Assembly (NCBI RefSeq): GCF_900564155.1
Contig: NZ_LS999839.1
Coordinates: 6,011,097 to 6,075,096 of the forward strand
Direction: 5' to 3'
Origin: Pedobacter schmidteae
GTDB taxonomy: Bacteria > Bacteroidota > Bacteroidia > Sphingobacteriales > Sphingobacteriaceae
DNA: 64,000 nt
Positions within the stretch are counted from its first letter, which is position 1. Each line of letters begins with the position of its first letter. The notes beneath the pieces were generated by a model. It saw only the letters and a list, made by a program, of their open reading frames with translations, was not told the DNA's origin and searched no databases. Positions 57,301 to 64,000 of this stretch are shown here, piece by piece. The translations under genes and the position numbers were made by a program.

Positions 57301-58332
57301 CTAAAATGCGTAAACCGCAGCCAGCGAGAATTGCGAAGCAGACTTGGTTGGTAAACCATTGCTTTTCACAAACGACTGCGAGTAATCTTTATCATTGTCT
57401 AAACGAACCTCGGGGATAAATGTTAAATCGCCTGCCTTGATATTTGCAGATAACGTACCCGATATCACCGCAGCATCAGCTGCACCTGCCACCCCCTTAA
57501 GGTTAAAATACTCAGCCCTTAAACCCAAGGCAACAGCGGGAGTAAATGCATATTGTGGATATAAGGCCGCGCCTGTGTAACCACCGTTATCATTTGAAGC
57601 AGAATAATCAGCAGCATTTAAACCCAATTTAAAATTATCAGTTACCTGATAAGTAGTAGTCAGATCGACAATTGTTCCAGAACCGTAACCGCCACCAGAA
57701 TGGTAACCATTCAATACATTGATATAAGCGGTCCAGCCTTTTACAGGAGCAACCATCAGCTGCGCACCTACCGACGACACGCCGTTAAAATCCTCATAAG
57801 CATTCCAATCATTAAATAGACCTACCATTAAGCTAACTTTATCAGAAAAGGAATAAGTTCCTTTAATACCAGCATTCTGAAAAGGTCCGGCACCAAATAA
57901 ATAAGAGGTTGAATAATTGAAATTAGCTACAGGCGAAATCACCTCATACCCAACAAATGTACCCATATAACCGGCAGTCATGCTAAACTTATCCGTAAAA
58001 GCATAGTTTACATATAAGTTCTGAATATGAAATGATTCTCCGGTCGAACTTGGCACAATTGACTGAGCTTGTCCACGTGGTCCAAAAGACAGCTCCCCAA
58101 CAAAAGATGCTTTACCGGTAGTTTTCTTCAAAGCCAGATCAATCATACCGATTGAGACTGAATTATTCTCCGAATCAAAGTACGTTTTGATATTGGGCGC
58201 CTTTGCAAAATCATATTTAAAATAGGTATCTACCGATCCTGAGATTTGCAAAGGTGCTTCCGCCGTTTCCTGAGCATAACCAGCAGAAACGAACGTAAAG
58301 GTGGCGAAGGTTAATAATGATCTTAATTTCAT
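57301..58332 (-). CDS. Outer-membrane beta-barrel porin next to amt
   Basis: This 343-residue protein has a signal peptide ending near AGYAQ. The mature chain shows many amphipathic strands (LQISGSVDTYFKYDF, FVGELSFGPRGQA, NLYVNYAFTDKFSMTAGYMG, LTFIPEVRLDND) and ends in FSLAAVYAF, with a terminal Phe, the usual C-terminal strand of bacterial barrels. The best match in style is the Porin_4/BBP2-type family. It lies 50 bp after the ammonium transporter gene and is likely cotranscribed with it, suggesting a route for nitrogen compounds across the outer membrane; this link is inferred. Substrate specificity is not visible. Confidence 0.75.
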   Translation of the reverse strand: MKLRSLLTFATFTFVSAGYAQETAEAPLQISGSVDTYFKYDFAKAPNIKTYFDSENNSVSIGMIDLALKKTTGKASFVGELSFGPRGQAQSIVPSSTGESFHIQNLYVNYAFTDKFSMTAGYMGTFVGYEVISPVANFNYSTSYLFGAGPFQNAGIKGTYSFSDKVSLMVGLFNDWNAYEDFNGVSSVGAQLMVAPVKGWTAYINVLNGYHSGGGYGSGTIVDLTTTYQVTDNFKLGLNAADYSASNDNGGYTGAALYPQYAFTPAVALGLRAEYFNLKGVAGAADAAVISGTLSANIKAGDLTFIPEVRLDNDKDYSQSFVKSNGLPTKSASQFSLAAVYAF

Positions 58333-58382
58333 AATCTAGTTTTGGTTTGAGGTTGAGAATTTAGACGAATAAACAGGGATGA

Positions 58383-59753
58383 TTAAAAATGATTTTCGAC
58401 TTCCTGACCTGCTACGATCAAAGTGCCTTGCGAATATTTTTCGTTGTGCTGACTGGCATCGAGACCTTCTGCCTCCTCTTCTTCCGACACACGAATTGGC
58501 TGCACCAGGTTAATCAACTTGAAGATGGCAAATGACATCACAAAACTGAATATAACCGTAATCAGCACACCTTTAAGCTGAGTGATAAAGAAAGCGGGAT
58601 TACCATACAATAAACCATCTACGCCTGCACCATTAACTGTTTTGGTTGCAAATATCCCGGTCAAAAGCATACCAACAATCCCTCCTACACCATGGCAAGG
58701 AAAAACATCCAATGTATCGTCCAATGAAGTTTTTTGCTTCCAGGAAACGGCAAGATTTGAAATGACCGCAGCAATTACGCCAATAAAGATGGCCGAAGGA
58801 ATACTTACAAAACCTGCACCTGGCGTAATGGCTACCAAACCAACTACAGCGCCAATACAAAATCCCAATACCGATGGCTTTTTACCTCTGGATACATCAA
58901 AAAACATCCACGATAAACCTGCCGCACCCGCTGCAATATTGGTTGTAATGAAAGCAGACACCGCCAAACTGTTTGCACCTAAAGCCGAACCGGCATTAAA
59001 ACCAAACCAGCCAAACCAAAGTAAACCTGTACCGATCAACACATAAGGAATATTTGCAGGAGGTACTTCCTGATGTTCCTGGTGAACTTTTCTTCTTTTA
59101 AGCACCAATGCGCCTGCCAATGCCGCCATACCAGCCGAAATATGTACCACAGTACCACCAGCAAAATCGAGCACACCCATTTTAAAAAGCAGGCCTTCCG
59201 GATGCCAGGTCCAGTGTGCCAATGGCGAGTAAACAAATAAAGAGAACAATACAATAAATAAGATGTAAGAAGTGAACCTGATCCGTTCTGCCACAGCGCC
59301 TACTACCAAACCTGGTGTAATGATGGCAAACATCAACTGAAAAACTGCAAACAAAGAAAGTGGAATAGTTGCTGCAAGGCTCCATGATGGGCTTGAATTT
59401 ACCCCTTGAAAGAAGAAGAAAGTCATTGGATTTCCAATAATACCACCAATTGACTCACCAAAAGCAAGACTAAAGCTGACAACTACCCATAATACCGAAA
59501 TTACTCCTGCCGCCACCACACTTTTAATCATGGTAGAAAGCACATTCTTGCGATGAACCATACCGCCATAGAAAAATGCAAGACCCGGAGTCATTAAAAA
59601 CACCAAAGCCGCAGCAATTAATACAAATGCGATATCTGGCGCACTGTATTTTCCCTCATCAAAACTTGGAAGCAAGGGAATAAATAGGGCAAGAATTGCA
59701 ATTATTAATAAAACTGCAAACGGACCCCATTGTTTAAATAAAACTTTTGCCAT
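58383..59753 (-). CDS. amt: Ammonium transporter (Amt family)
   Basis: This 456-residue protein has about eleven membrane helices after an N-terminal hydrophobic segment. Family signatures are FYGGMVHRKNVLSTM, DFAGGTVVHISAGMAALAG (twin-His residue H204), FGWFGFNAGSAL and DVFPCHGVGGIVG (second His H354). Amt proteins move ammonium or ammonia across the inner membrane as trimers and are usually blocked by PII protein GlnK. No glnK is in this window. The C-terminal tail (IRVSEEEEAEGLDASQHNEK) is cytosolic and contains the conserved SEEEEAEGLD segment. The gene lies 50 bp upstream of the porin gene and after a 421-bp A/T-rich gap. Very firm family call. Confidence 0.95.
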   Translation of the reverse strand: MAKVLFKQWGPFAVLLIIAILALFIPLLPSFDEGKYSAPDIAFVLIAAALVFLMTPGLAFFYGGMVHRKNVLSTMIKSVVAAGVISVLWVVVSFSLAFGESIGGIIGNPMTFFFFQGVNSSPSWSLAATIPLSLFAVFQLMFAIITPGLVVGAVAERIRFTSYILFIVLFSLFVYSPLAHWTWHPEGLLFKMGVLDFAGGTVVHISAGMAALAGALVLKRRKVHQEHQEVPPANIPYVLIGTGLLWFGWFGFNAGSALGANSLAVSAFITTNIAAGAAGLSWMFFDVSRGKKPSVLGFCIGAVVGLVAITPGAGFVSIPSAIFIGVIAAVISNLAVSWKQKTSLDDTLDVFPCHGVGGIVGMLLTGIFATKTVNGAGVDGLLYGNPAFFITQLKGVLITVIFSFVMSFAIFKLINLVQPIRVSEEEEAEGLDASQHNEKYSQGTLIVAGQEVENHF

Positions 59754-60174
59754 AATGTTAGATTTTACTTGTTATAATTATTAGTTTGTTTGATTTTTTT
59801 CATAAAATTAGAGAATAATCACAACAATTCACACTTAACACCTAATAAATTCAACGAAAACGTTGTATTTTTCATCAAAAATCAAACAAAAACATAAAAT
59901 ACTGACAATTTTAACGGCAATATTTTGAATATTTCAAATATTAACAACAAAAACACACTTATTTTTTGATAAAAAAATAAAAATCACACAAAATCACATA
60001 AAAAACAAAAACATTTAAACACAAATCATAAAAAACAAGAAAAACACAGTCAAAAACAGAAATTGACCAGGCATTTAAATTAGAACACGACTTATCCAGG
60101 ACAAATTCTGTCGAATCGCCAAAAAATCAGATAAAACTTATCAGAATATCACAAAATAACCGAGAGAACGGCTA
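59754..60174. other. A/T-rich intergenic region upstream of amt
   Basis: This 421-bp gap between the GH20 gene and amt is extremely A-rich on the plus strand (long A and AAAAAC runs) and has no open frame of interest. It probably holds the amt promoter and the end of the GH20 transcript. No hairpin terminator or recognised motif was found. Confidence 0.5.
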
Positions 60175-62481
60175 CTAATGGAACAATACAGATGAATCTA
60201 CGTCTTTAAAACTACCGGAAGGAGTCTTATACTGCAATTGTAAGGTATAACCACCCCCACCTTCAATAAATAAAAGCTCAAAAGGATGATAACCTTTAGC
60301 AAGGGCAATTTGCGCAGTCTTTTCGGTAGCAGGATGCAGCCCATCGTTATCTATCAGCAAACGATTGCCCAATTTTAATACACTTCCATCGTCCGATCGA
60401 AGTGCAAAGGAATAAACGCCTGTTTCGGCAGCATAAAAATACCCCACATGCCGGGTGGCAAAACTTCCGGCTGTTTTCTCGACAGGAATTTCGATAGCTT
60501 CACTGATGCGCTGAACAACAAGATCTTTTTCCTGAATCGCATTTACCGTTTTATAAGCAACCGGATAATAAGAAAAATTTAAGCCTTTTTGAGCTGTAAA
60601 CAACTGCAAGGGAGCCAGGTAATTTTGCTGTTCGTAATTAATGGTATAAACTTCTCCCCTAATGTTATTAGCTCTAAAAACCGCCACTTTAAACTGAGTA
60701 GGCTTGGTCACCACCAAATCTTTAGTAAAAGCTTTTGATCGTAGTGTAGGTAAAGAACCATCTGTAGTATACCTTACCCGTAAATCTGGAAGCGGCTTAT
60801 TGATATGCAAAACTCCTTTATCAACAAATACGCTCTGTTTAACAAAGCCATCCAGATCCGGCAAACGGTAATTGATGTGCATGGCATCCAACAAAGAAAA
60901 ATGTCTTTGTACGCGTTTTTCAAAACCTGTCCAATTTACACCTCCCTTAAACCAGGCCACTTCTGCCATTGCCAGCATCCTTGGAAACACCATATACTCC
61001 AATCTTCTTTCCGAAGGAATATACTCTGTCCAGATATTCCCCTGCACTCCAATGATAAATTTCTTTTCTTTTTCGGAGATATTGAATTGATAGGGATCAA
61101 ATGAGTATACTTTTTTTAATGAACCTCCATCTTGTTGGGCATCAAAATAACAAAACTCACCTGGGGTCATGATCACATCATTCCCTTTTTCTGCTGCATG
61201 TTTAGGTGCTGCCGGAACCCAGGTCCGCCAATACATCATAGTTGCAGTGGCCGAAACTCCTCCATCCAGAATCTCATCCCAGCCGATGAGTTTTTTACCT
61301 TTACTATTAAAAAACCGCTCCATCCTGCGCACAAAATAACTTTGCAGCTCATCCACACTTTTCAATCCCTCTTTACGCATCAGCGCTTCACACTCGGGTA
61401 CATTTTTCCAGCTACTCTTTTCCACCTCATCAGCGCCCAGATGTATATATTTACTCGGAAACAAAGCCGCAATCTCCGTAAACACATTTTCCGCGAACTC
61501 AAAAGTAGTCTCTTTACAAGGACACAAAGGCTCCGAAAAGTCCTTAGCCTGCCCGCCTTTACCACGGGAAGTTAACCAGGGCATCAGGTTCGTGGCAGCC
61601 ATCATATGTCCCGGCATATCAATTTCAGGAATAATTTCTACCCCTTTCGATGTAGCATAGGCAATTAAACCTTTCATTTCATCCTGTGTGTAAAAGCCCC
61701 CATACATCTTTTTGCCGTCTATTACTTTAAAGTGTTTTTCTGGTATGGCGTAATCAGGGTTTGTTTTAGATCGTGCAATACATTCAGCGTCCTGATCATT
61801 CAAATCTCTCCAGGCCCCTTTTGCTGTCAGTTCAGGGTATTTCTTTATTTCTATTCTCCAACCCTGGTCGTCTGTTAAGTGCAAATGAAATTTATTGAAC
61901 TTATAATAAGCCATTCTGTCAATCATTTGGCGCAAGTAACGCAAATCAAAAAAATGGCGGGAAACATCAAGATGAATACCTCTCCAGGCAAACCTTGGGG
62001 CATCCTCAATTTGTACACAAGGAATTGCAATTTCCGTCAATGCCGATTTTCGCAATACCATTGCTTTGAAACGAAACGCCTTGGTTCCCATCAATTGCTT
62101 CAAACTGCTTATAGCCCAAAAAGCTCCTTGTACAGATCCCGCATGAATGGCAATTGCATTTTTTTCTACCATCAACTTGTATCCCTCATTGGCTAAAGAA
62201 CTATCAAAACTTAAGGTAACCACATTCCTTAATTTCTTCCCTTCCCTAAACTCGGAAGTGACATTTTTCAATTCATTAAATGCCGGCTCTAAATTCTCTG
62301 AGTTCTCTGCCAAAATAATTTTGGTTGAAGTTGTCCAGATAAAACTACCTGCCGCCGGAACAAGCTTTACAGGCTGTGGAATAATTGAATAGGCAGAAAC
62401 CTGCTGTTGCCCAAAAGTTGAGCACACACACAAAGAGAGCACTAAAGTCATTTTTAGTCCCCAGGCAAATACATTCTTCAT
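60175..62481 (-). CDS. GH20 beta-N-acetylhexosaminidase
   Basis: The start at 62481 (MKNVFAWGLKMTL) gives 768 residues; an upstream in-frame extension lacks a signal peptide at its front. The signal peptide ends near STFGQ. A GH20b N-terminal domain (about 25-155: SIIPQPVKLVPAAGSF) precedes the TIM-barrel catalytic domain (about 165-520: RGIHLDVSRHFFDL, FHLHLTDDQGWRIEI, VEIIPEIDMPGH, catalytic pair D351-E352 in HLGADEVEKSSW, LIGWDEIL). A chitobiase-type C-terminal domain (VRYTTDGSLPTLRSK) and a terminal PA14-like domain (YFYAAETGVYSFALRSDDGS) follow. The enzyme removes terminal N-acetylhexosamine from chitin fragments or glycans in the periplasm. It lies 10 bp after the radical SAM gene. Confidence 0.9.
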   Translation of the reverse strand: MKNVFAWGLKMTLVLSLCVCSTFGQQQVSAYSIIPQPVKLVPAAGSFIWTTSTKIILAENSENLEPAFNELKNVTSEFREGKKLRNVVTLSFDSSLANEGYKLMVEKNAIAIHAGSVQGAFWAISSLKQLMGTKAFRFKAMVLRKSALTEIAIPCVQIEDAPRFAWRGIHLDVSRHFFDLRYLRQMIDRMAYYKFNKFHLHLTDDQGWRIEIKKYPELTAKGAWRDLNDQDAECIARSKTNPDYAIPEKHFKVIDGKKMYGGFYTQDEMKGLIAYATSKGVEIIPEIDMPGHMMAATNLMPWLTSRGKGGQAKDFSEPLCPCKETTFEFAENVFTEIAALFPSKYIHLGADEVEKSSWKNVPECEALMRKEGLKSVDELQSYFVRRMERFFNSKGKKLIGWDEILDGGVSATATMMYWRTWVPAAPKHAAEKGNDVIMTPGEFCYFDAQQDGGSLKKVYSFDPYQFNISEKEKKFIIGVQGNIWTEYIPSERRLEYMVFPRMLAMAEVAWFKGGVNWTGFEKRVQRHFSLLDAMHINYRLPDLDGFVKQSVFVDKGVLHINKPLPDLRVRYTTDGSLPTLRSKAFTKDLVVTKPTQFKVAVFRANNIRGEVYTINYEQQNYLAPLQLFTAQKGLNFSYYPVAYKTVNAIQEKDLVVQRISEAIEIPVEKTAGSFATRHVGYFYAAETGVYSFALRSDDGSVLKLGNRLLIDNDGLHPATEKTAQIALAKGYHPFELLFIEGGGGYTLQLQYKTPSGSFKDVDSSVLFH

Positions 62482-62491
62482 AAAATTGATG

Positions 62492-63442
62492 TTATTTAGC
62501 TTCGTATTCAGATCCCTGCACCACACCACGGCGTTCAATTTCCTTATCAATGTAAGTCTGAATAGCAGATTTATTCAAGCCCCAGTTAGGTGCAATCAGC
62601 AGATCCCAGTCCGAAATACCAAACAAGCGCTGAATAACGATATCAGGTCTCAACAATGGAATTAATTTGCAAAGCAAATCGGTATATTCTTCCAATGAGA
62701 ACAGCTTAAAAGGTTCCTTTTTATATTTAACTCCCATGATAGAACCTTCAACAATATGAAGGTGATGGAATTTTACAAATTTAATCTGCGGGAAACGGTT
62801 AATTTCATGAATATAGCCCAACATCATTTCCTCAGTTTCCCATGGAAAGCCAAAGATGGTGTGCACACAAAGATCCAGCTTTGTATTCTCCAGCAACTTA
62901 ACAGCTTCCACAAACTCCCCATGACTACATCCCCTGTTGATCTGATTTAAGGTCTCATCATAGATAGACTCCATTCCCATCTCCAAATCCACGTCAAAAC
63001 GGTCGGTATAACTTTCCAGTAATGCCACTTTTTCGGCGTCTATACAATCAGGCCGGGTACCTACAGCAAAACCTACAACATCTTCTGTATTGATTGACAA
63101 TGCTTCGTCATACATCATTTTTAAATAATGCGCCGGCGCATAGGTATTGGTATTAGGTTGAAAATAAACAATGAACTTATCAGCCTTATAAAACCCTTTT
63201 CCTCTTTCCATTCCCTGTTCCAGTTGCTCACGGATAGTCGGCAACTTACGGGAAAGTTCAGGGGTAAATGAATCTACATTACAATAAGTACAGCCCCCAT
63301 AACCTTTGCTGCCATCTCTGTTAGGACACGTAAAACCGCCATCAACAATTACTTTAAACACACGCTGACCTTTATATTTTTGTTTTAGGTGCGTACCGTA
63401 GTTATTATATCCCTTAATGCCTAAATCTAACAGAGTTCCCAA
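62492..63442 (-). CDS. TIGR01212-family radical SAM protein (YhcC-like)
   Basis: This 316-residue protein starts MGTLLDLGIKGYNNYGTHLK. The cluster-binding cysteines are C39, C51 and C54 in TCPNRDGSKGYGGCTYC, spaced unlike the usual CxxxCxxC but as in the TIGR01212 group. Supporting segments are YFQPNTNTYAPAHYL, VGFAVGTRPDCID, LEMGMESIYDETLNQINRG and HTIFGFPWETEEMM. Members are cytosolic 4Fe-4S enzymes, YhcC in E. coli, with no settled substrate. The gene lies 65 bp after the GH16 gene and 10 bp before the GH20 gene, so it is probably in one transcript with them, though no functional link is evident. Confidence 0.9.
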   Translation of the reverse strand: MGTLLDLGIKGYNNYGTHLKQKYKGQRVFKVIVDGGFTCPNRDGSKGYGGCTYCNVDSFTPELSRKLPTIREQLEQGMERGKGFYKADKFIVYFQPNTNTYAPAHYLKMMYDEALSINTEDVVGFAVGTRPDCIDAEKVALLESYTDRFDVDLEMGMESIYDETLNQINRGCSHGEFVEAVKLLENTKLDLCVHTIFGFPWETEEMMLGYIHEINRFPQIKFVKFHHLHIVEGSIMGVKYKKEPFKLFSLEEYTDLLCKLIPLLRPDIVIQRLFGISDWDLLIAPNWGLNKSAIQTYIDKEIERRGVVQGSEYEAK

Positions 63443-63507
63443 TTGCTTTTATTTTTACTGCAAAAGTACAGCTTTTTAACTTATTCAGGCAGCGGTCTGC
63501 CGAAATA

Positions 63508-64000
63508 CTATTTCAGCCTTTGGTAAACTCTTACATAATCAACCTCCATCACAGCCGGAAATACATCTTCGTCAACTCCCTTCATCCCGCCTAAATTTCC
63601 TCCTACTGCAATATTCAGCAATAAATAAAAAGGTTTATCGAAAGGCCACTCTGCATTCGTCTTATTTTCGTTAGCCACAGTATAATATACTTTTCCATCT
63701 AACATAAAGTCGATTTTCCCTGGCGTCCATTCAATAGCGTAAGTATGGAACTCACCATATGGATTTTTAATCGGTGTGGTTGTACCTTTCTGTGTTCCTT
63801 TCAAATGATTATACGCCGAAGTATGCACTGTACCAAAAATAGAGTCACGGCTGAAACCAACATGCTCCATAATATCAATCTCGCCACTCTCCGGCCAGCC
63901 CACTTCATTAATATTAGCGCCTAACATCCACGATGCCGGCCACAAACCTCGCCCCGGCGGCAATTTCGCGTTAATTTCTATTTTACCGTAGGTCCATTCC
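63508..64000 (-). CDS. GH16-family glucanase, C-terminal part (cut by window edge)
   Basis: The frame is open to the right edge. Upstream of the first visible Met it reads EWTYGKIEINAKLPPGRG, so the gene starts outside the window. The GH16 hallmark active site is seen as GEIDIMEHVG (E-I-D-x-x-E). It is preceded by LWPASWMLGANINEVGWP and followed by GTVHTSAYNHLKG and the substrate-binding strand FHTYAIEWTPGKIDFMLDG, ending in FYLLLNIAVGGNLGG and VDYVRVYQRLK. GH16 enzymes of this type cleave beta-1,3- or 1,3-1,4-glucans (laminarinase or lichenase). Secretion is expected but the signal peptide is outside the window. It is upstream of the radical SAM and GH20 genes. Confidence 0.9.
   Translation of the reverse strand, partial: EWTYGKIEINAKLPPGRGLWPASWMLGANINEVGWPESGEIDIMEHVGFSRDSIFGTVHTSAYNHLKGTQKGTTTPIKNPYGEFHTYAIEWTPGKIDFMLDGKVYYTVANENKTNAEWPFDKPFYLLLNIAVGGNLGGMKGVDEDVFPAVMEVDYVRVYQRLK

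Noticed and set aside
62482..62550. Longer N-terminus for the GH20 protein from the ATG at 62550
   Set aside because: The extra 23 residues overlap the radical SAM gene end and would hide an otherwise normal signal peptide starting at 62481.

Overview
The window looks like chromosomal DNA of a Bacteroidetes bacterium, most likely a Sphingobacteriaceae member close to Pedobacter. This is inferred from gene families, not from a marker gene. The families include a PorP/SprF protein, two proteins with gliding-motility-type (CHU_C) C-termini, DUF6443-type RHS proteins, a LytTR regulator, a membrane-anchored AraC-type regulator, GH16 and GH20 enzymes, and an Amt-plus-porin pair. Almost every gene lies on the minus strand. 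No rRNA, tRNA, CRISPR array or intact transposase was seen.

Region 1 (1-20.6 kb) is an accessory surface and polymorphic-toxin region. Read in the direction of transcription it holds: a two-gene RHS system (16749-20021, then 13174-16737); a four-base-overlapping candidate immunity gene (12845-13177); a decaying tail of small genes (10585-12800) with a fragment of a displaced RHS core and several frameshifted genes; an eight-gene tandem array of secreted tail-fibre-like paralogues with one constant C-terminal module and unrelated N-terminal parts (2540-9647); a small secreted protein; then an OmpH-like gene, a lipoprotein gene and the start of another RHS gene running off the left edge. A nearly identical 40-60 bp hairpin leader stands in front of three of these gene groups (near 1545, 9732 and 20088). 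Two copies also carry a GTGTACCAC-type motif resembling IS21-family ends at the same distance.

Region 2 (20.8-22.8 kb) holds an orphan LytTR response regulator, a secreted esterase and a small Xre-type regulator.

Region 3 (23-44 kb) is a probable type IX secretion adhesin operon: a 6060-residue DUF11-repeat protein with a CHU_C domain, a PorP/SprF-type membrane protein, and an OmpA/WD40-like protein. The adhesin has a higher-order duplication in which an 11-repeat block occurs twice about 5.87 kb apart.

Region 4 (44.1-51.8 kb) holds a small CHU_C protein followed by a 2196-residue secreted fibre protein. That protein has a collagen-like stretch, twenty 64-residue tail-fibre repeats, three related longer repeats and a glycine-rich tip. 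A small HTH/CBS-like protein follows.

Region 5 (52-64 kb) is ordinary core-type genome: AraC-type regulator, AlkB-like dioxygenase, DUF1456 protein, DbpA-like RNA helicase, YkuK-like RNase H-fold protein, DUF4468 protein, outer-membrane porin, ammonium transporter, beta-hexosaminidase, TIGR01212 radical SAM protein and a truncated GH16 glucanase.

The unifying theme of the first 52 kb is large, repetitive, exported surface protein. The strongest candidates for something undescribed are the eight-gene variable-head, constant-tail array with its shared hairpin leader, and the 2196-residue fibre paired with a CHU_C mini-protein.
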